Positions 5,820 through 8,075 of a stretch of 8,075 bases of DNA are shown one piece after another. Both the position numbers and the translations under genes were made by a program. Position 1 is the first letter of the stretch. Each line of letters starts with the position of its first letter. The stretch is taken from the NCBI GenBank assembly GCA_029856375.1, contig JAHQWX010000070.1:1-8075 (forward strand). Direction: 5' to 3'. The stretch is from Promethearchaeia archaeon. Its GTDB lineage: Archaea > Asgardarchaeota > Lokiarchaeia > Sigyniarchaeales > SOKP01. Under the pieces are notes generated by a model. That model was not told the origin of the DNA, did no database searches, and was given only the letters and a program-made list of their open reading frames with translations.

Positions 5820-8075
5820 TTACGCTTTGTTGTAAATTGTTAAAATTTTCTCCTGAAAAACCTGAGCTAAATCTGAACCATTTATTCGATTACTAATCCT
5901 TACTAAAATCTGATAAGTTTTAATCGCTTCAAGGTATTTTCCTTTAGATTCGAATTCGTATCCTTCCTGTATTAACTTAGCTAGCTCAGAATTCCAATAC
6001 ATTGTCTTATTCATTATCGGAGGAGCAATACTAGGAACAGACTTCGGTTTCATTGTTTTTATTGTATCCCATTTTTGTTCAATAGTAGGTTTTATCTCCT
6101 TTTCCGGAAAAACAATTTTATCGTCAATTCCTAATTCTTTATCCGTGTAAAATGGCCCAGCTTCACGAAATCTAATTTTTTTGATTACAACGAATCCGCC
6201 GACCGCAGCAGCAGCGATAATTGCGACAGCAATCACAAAATATCCCATAGGATCGAGAGGCACCGAGGCGGTCAACAAATCGGAGGGTTCTGAAATGTTG
6301 CCTGCGCGGTCTACTGAAACGATTTTATAGTAATATGTGAATCCGTAAGCAGTCTCATCATCAATAAATTTTGTTTCGCCATCGTAAACATCTTTGACTT
6401 TATCGCTGGTGCGAATCCAAGTTTCTACTGGTTTTAGCTCGTTTATATCAAAGTCTGGATTAAGAGACTTATAAATTAAATATTTAGTTTCCGAATCCGC
6501 TCCTGAGGGTTCTTCCCAACGAATCTCAACGATTGGTCCAACTAAAGAGTATGTAAGAGAGACCTTTCCAGTAGGCAATGTATCAAGCGTAAACGATATT
6601 CCAGTAGCATGTTCACTTCGGGTATCATAAGCGTAAAAAATAAAATTATATACTCCATCACCGTCCAACTCAACGATTTCTGAATAAAAATTGGTAAAAA
6701 TTGGAACCGAAGTATTAGTCCCGTTTAACACATACCAAATATCGCATGCAATACTCGATTGAATAGATATATTCACTTTTTTATTATTTATGTATCCTGA
6801 GGGTGCGCTCACGATAGCAGTATAAACATTTGAAATGTTGAAAAAACGAATATTTCCATAAGTGTCTTTGTGGTTTCCATAAATATCTGAGACATTTACC
6901 CAGTAATAAATATATTGACCATATATGTATTCATCGTGATTTATTAGTATTGAGTAAGTTCCACCCCTTCGCGCTATGTTTTCTGAAGGGTGTAATATTT
7001 TACTGTAATTAGATGGGGAAACAGGCGGGCTTCCAATTTTATAATAGAATTTCAAAGTGCTTGGATTTGAGTCAAAACCAATACCGTAATCGTCTTCGCT
7101 AATCTCGTACTTAATTTCTAAATCCTCGTAATACATTACTACACCGTCGTTTGTAGTGTCGTTAATATATACAAGATCGAGAGTAGGAGCTTTAAAGTCC
7201 CACACGCCGAAATTCCTTATCGTCGAAGGGTACACTCTCCCTGCATTATCTGACACATTAATCCTAAAATACACAATGTCGTGAAGGGAATATTTTGTTT
7301 TTTCGAGTGTAAAGGTGACGATTTCGTACCACTTATTAATTGATTTATTAATTTTACTAGGACTAGAAAGAGTAGGATCGTTTAATTGATAATACAAACA
7401 AAAATCGTCACTGTTAATACCTGCCGCGCCAATTGGTTCAGATATTTCGAATATTAGATTTTTGTCTCCGTGATAACTACAATTTAATTCGTTGTCGGGG
7501 TACTCAATCACATTAGGAGGGTTGAGGTCAGACGCGTTCACTTGTATTGCGAGCGAGTGCGTATAGGTGGTGCGACCGCTCTTGTCTTCCGCGTAGACAA
7601 AACACCACGCAAATGTTTCCGTTGACCAGTTGTAATATTGTTCGTCTACGAGAAATATAAACCCTCCCCCCGTATCGTTAATAGGCGTTAATCGATTTCC
7701 CGTGTACTGGTAATCGCTTTCGTCTGAAGGAGTAGAACTGCCTACTTTTATCCTCAATTCCACATCTTGAAGCCCGCTCGCGGGGATTGGTTCGGTTATC
7801 GTGTAGTAAAAGTAAATGCTCACATTATTTTCTACGGGATCTTCGGAGACATCATTAAAATTAACAAAAGGAGATAAATCGTCGTCAACATAAAAGCTTC
7901 CCGTTATTTCTGCGCGATTACTTTCAGCGTCAATCGCAACGATCAGATAATGTAAATCGACTGTTGCCTTTAAAAAATAACTGGGGATAATAAATTCGTA
8001 TTCTCTATCGGCTCCAACAGTACCTTCTGGATTCACTGGATTTTCCCCTTCTATTGCTGCCGAACCGTTTCGACA
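5820..8075 (-). CDS. Large cell-surface protein with Ig-like and FN3 domains, one membrane span and cytoplasmic tail (N-terminus outside window)
   Basis: The frame is open from the window edge to a TAA at 5820-5822 and gives 751 residues; a GTG at 8034-8036 is merely internal, since the frame continues upstream. Residues about 70-500 look like four beta-sandwich repeats of about 80-120 residues, each ending in a V-S/E-D-x-x-G strand (YAEDKSG, NVSDNAG, NVSDIYG). A recognisable fibronectin-III domain follows (about 501-605, with VEIRWEEPSG and YYYKIVSVDRAGN). One hydrophobic span (611-631) precedes positively charged KKIRFR, so the beta domains should be outside and the 120-residue tail inside. 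About 15 N-x-S/T sequons in the outer part suggest N-glycosylation. The last 58 residues (about 694-751) form a TPR- or MIT-like hairpin: YEFESKGKYLEAIKTYQILV. Likely an adhesin, S-layer-associated or receptor-like protein. It is convergent with the oxidoreductase. The signal peptide and promoter lie beyond the window. Confidence 0.85.
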   Translation of the reverse strand, partial: CRNGSAAIEGENPVNPEGTVGADREYEFIIPSYFLKATVDLHYLIVAIDAESNRAEITGSFYVDDDLSPFVNFNDVSEDPVENNVSIYFYYTITEPIPASGLQDVELRIKVGSSTPSDESDYQYTGNRLTPINDTGGGFIFLVDEQYYNWSTETFAWCFVYAEDKSGRTTYTHSLAIQVNASDLNPPNVIEYPDNELNCSYHGDKNLIFEISEPIGAAGINSDDFCLYYQLNDPTLSSPSKINKSINKWYEIVTFTLEKTKYSLHDIVYFRINVSDNAGRVYPSTIRNFGVWDFKAPTLDLVYINDTTNDGVVMYYEDLEIKYEISEDDYGIGFDSNPSTLKFYYKIGSPPVSPSNYSKILHPSENIARRGGTYSILINHDEYIYGQYIYYWVNVSDIYGNHKDTYGNIRFFNISNVYTAIVSAPSGYINNKKVNISIQSSIACDIWYVLNGTNTSVPIFTNFYSEIVELDGDGVYNFIFYAYDTRSEHATGISFTLDTLPTGKVSLTYSLVGPIVEIRWEEPSGADSETKYLIYKSLNPDFDINELKPVETWIRTSDKVKDVYDGETKFIDDETAYGFTYYYKIVSVDRAGNISEPSDLLTASVPLDPMGYFVIAVAIIAAAAVGGFVVIKKIRFREAGPFYTDKELGIDDKIVFPEKEIKPTIEQKWDTIKTMKPKSVPSIAPPIMNKTMYWNSELAKLIQEGYEFESKGKYLEAIKTYQILVRISNRINGSDLAQVFQEKILTIYNKA
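5823..5996 (-). other. C-terminal TPR- or MIT-like helical hairpin
   Basis: The last 58 residues of the surface protein contain SELAKLIQEGYEFESKGKY followed by LEAIKTYQILVRISNR and a third helix to the C-terminus. The pattern of a Gly in the turn, then LEAI-x-x-Y matches single TPR units and MIT-like three-helix bundles. Its position after the membrane span puts it in the cytoplasm. The TPR versus MIT assignment is not resolved. Confidence 0.5.
6183..6245 (-). other. Transmembrane segment of the surface protein
   Basis: These codons encode an unbroken hydrophobic stretch rich in Ala, Ile, Val and Gly (GYFVIAVAIIAAAAVGGFVV) flanked inside by Lys-Lys-Ile-Arg. It is the only clear membrane span in the window's proteins and sets the topology: outside before it, cytoplasm after it. 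Confidence 0.85.

Noticed and set aside
8034..8036. GTG as the start of the surface protein
   Set aside because: The frame stays open for 13 more codons to the window edge, no signal peptide follows the GTG, and the sequence there is already inside a beta-domain region.

Overview
The window is AT-rich, with short archaeal-style spacers, TATA-like boxes, weak or absent Shine-Dalgarno sequences and eukaryote-like protein folds. Together these point to an archaeon, most likely an Asgard archaeon (Lokiarchaeia-like or a relative). The strongest evidence is a longin-like protein with a coiled-coil tail next to two proteins with a TRAPP/V4R-like layout. This is inferred from protein patterns read by eye; no database search was possible.

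Layout. Positions 1-348 (+) hold the 3' end of hypD ([NiFe]-hydrogenase maturation). It meets fdhD (350-1150, -), a formate dehydrogenase sulfurtransferase, tail to tail with one base between them. A very AT-rich divergent promoter region (1151-1304) separates fdhD from a thioredoxin (1305-1649, +). A two-gene unit follows (1791-2294 and 2313-3767, +), encoding two cysteine-bearing proteins that appear to share a TRAPP/V4R-like fold; the second carries a helical extension of about 290 residues. Next comes a second unit (3882-4820 and 4834-5817, +): the longin-like coiled-coil protein and a Gfo/Idh/MocA-family NAD(P)-dependent oxidoreductase. Finally, 5820-8075 (-) is the C-terminal 751 residues of a large cell-surface protein with Ig-like and fibronectin-III domains, one membrane span and a cytoplasmic tail ending in a TPR- or MIT-like helical hairpin. 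Its start lies outside the window.

How the genes may work together. HypD and FdhD point to hydrogen and formate metabolism, which fits a fermentative or syntrophic anaerobe, and thioredoxin is general redox support. The centre of the window (1791-4820) is the most interesting part. TRAPP subunits and longin domains are both membrane-trafficking modules in eukaryotes, and V4R is the prokaryotic relative of TRAPP. Two V4R/TRAPP-like genes beside a longin gene may therefore be a small membrane-associated or trafficking-like module. The neighbouring surface protein and oxidoreductase have no demonstrable link to it.

No CRISPR array, tRNA, rRNA, insertion sequence or phage gene was seen. Every non-coding stretch is shorter than 160 bases.
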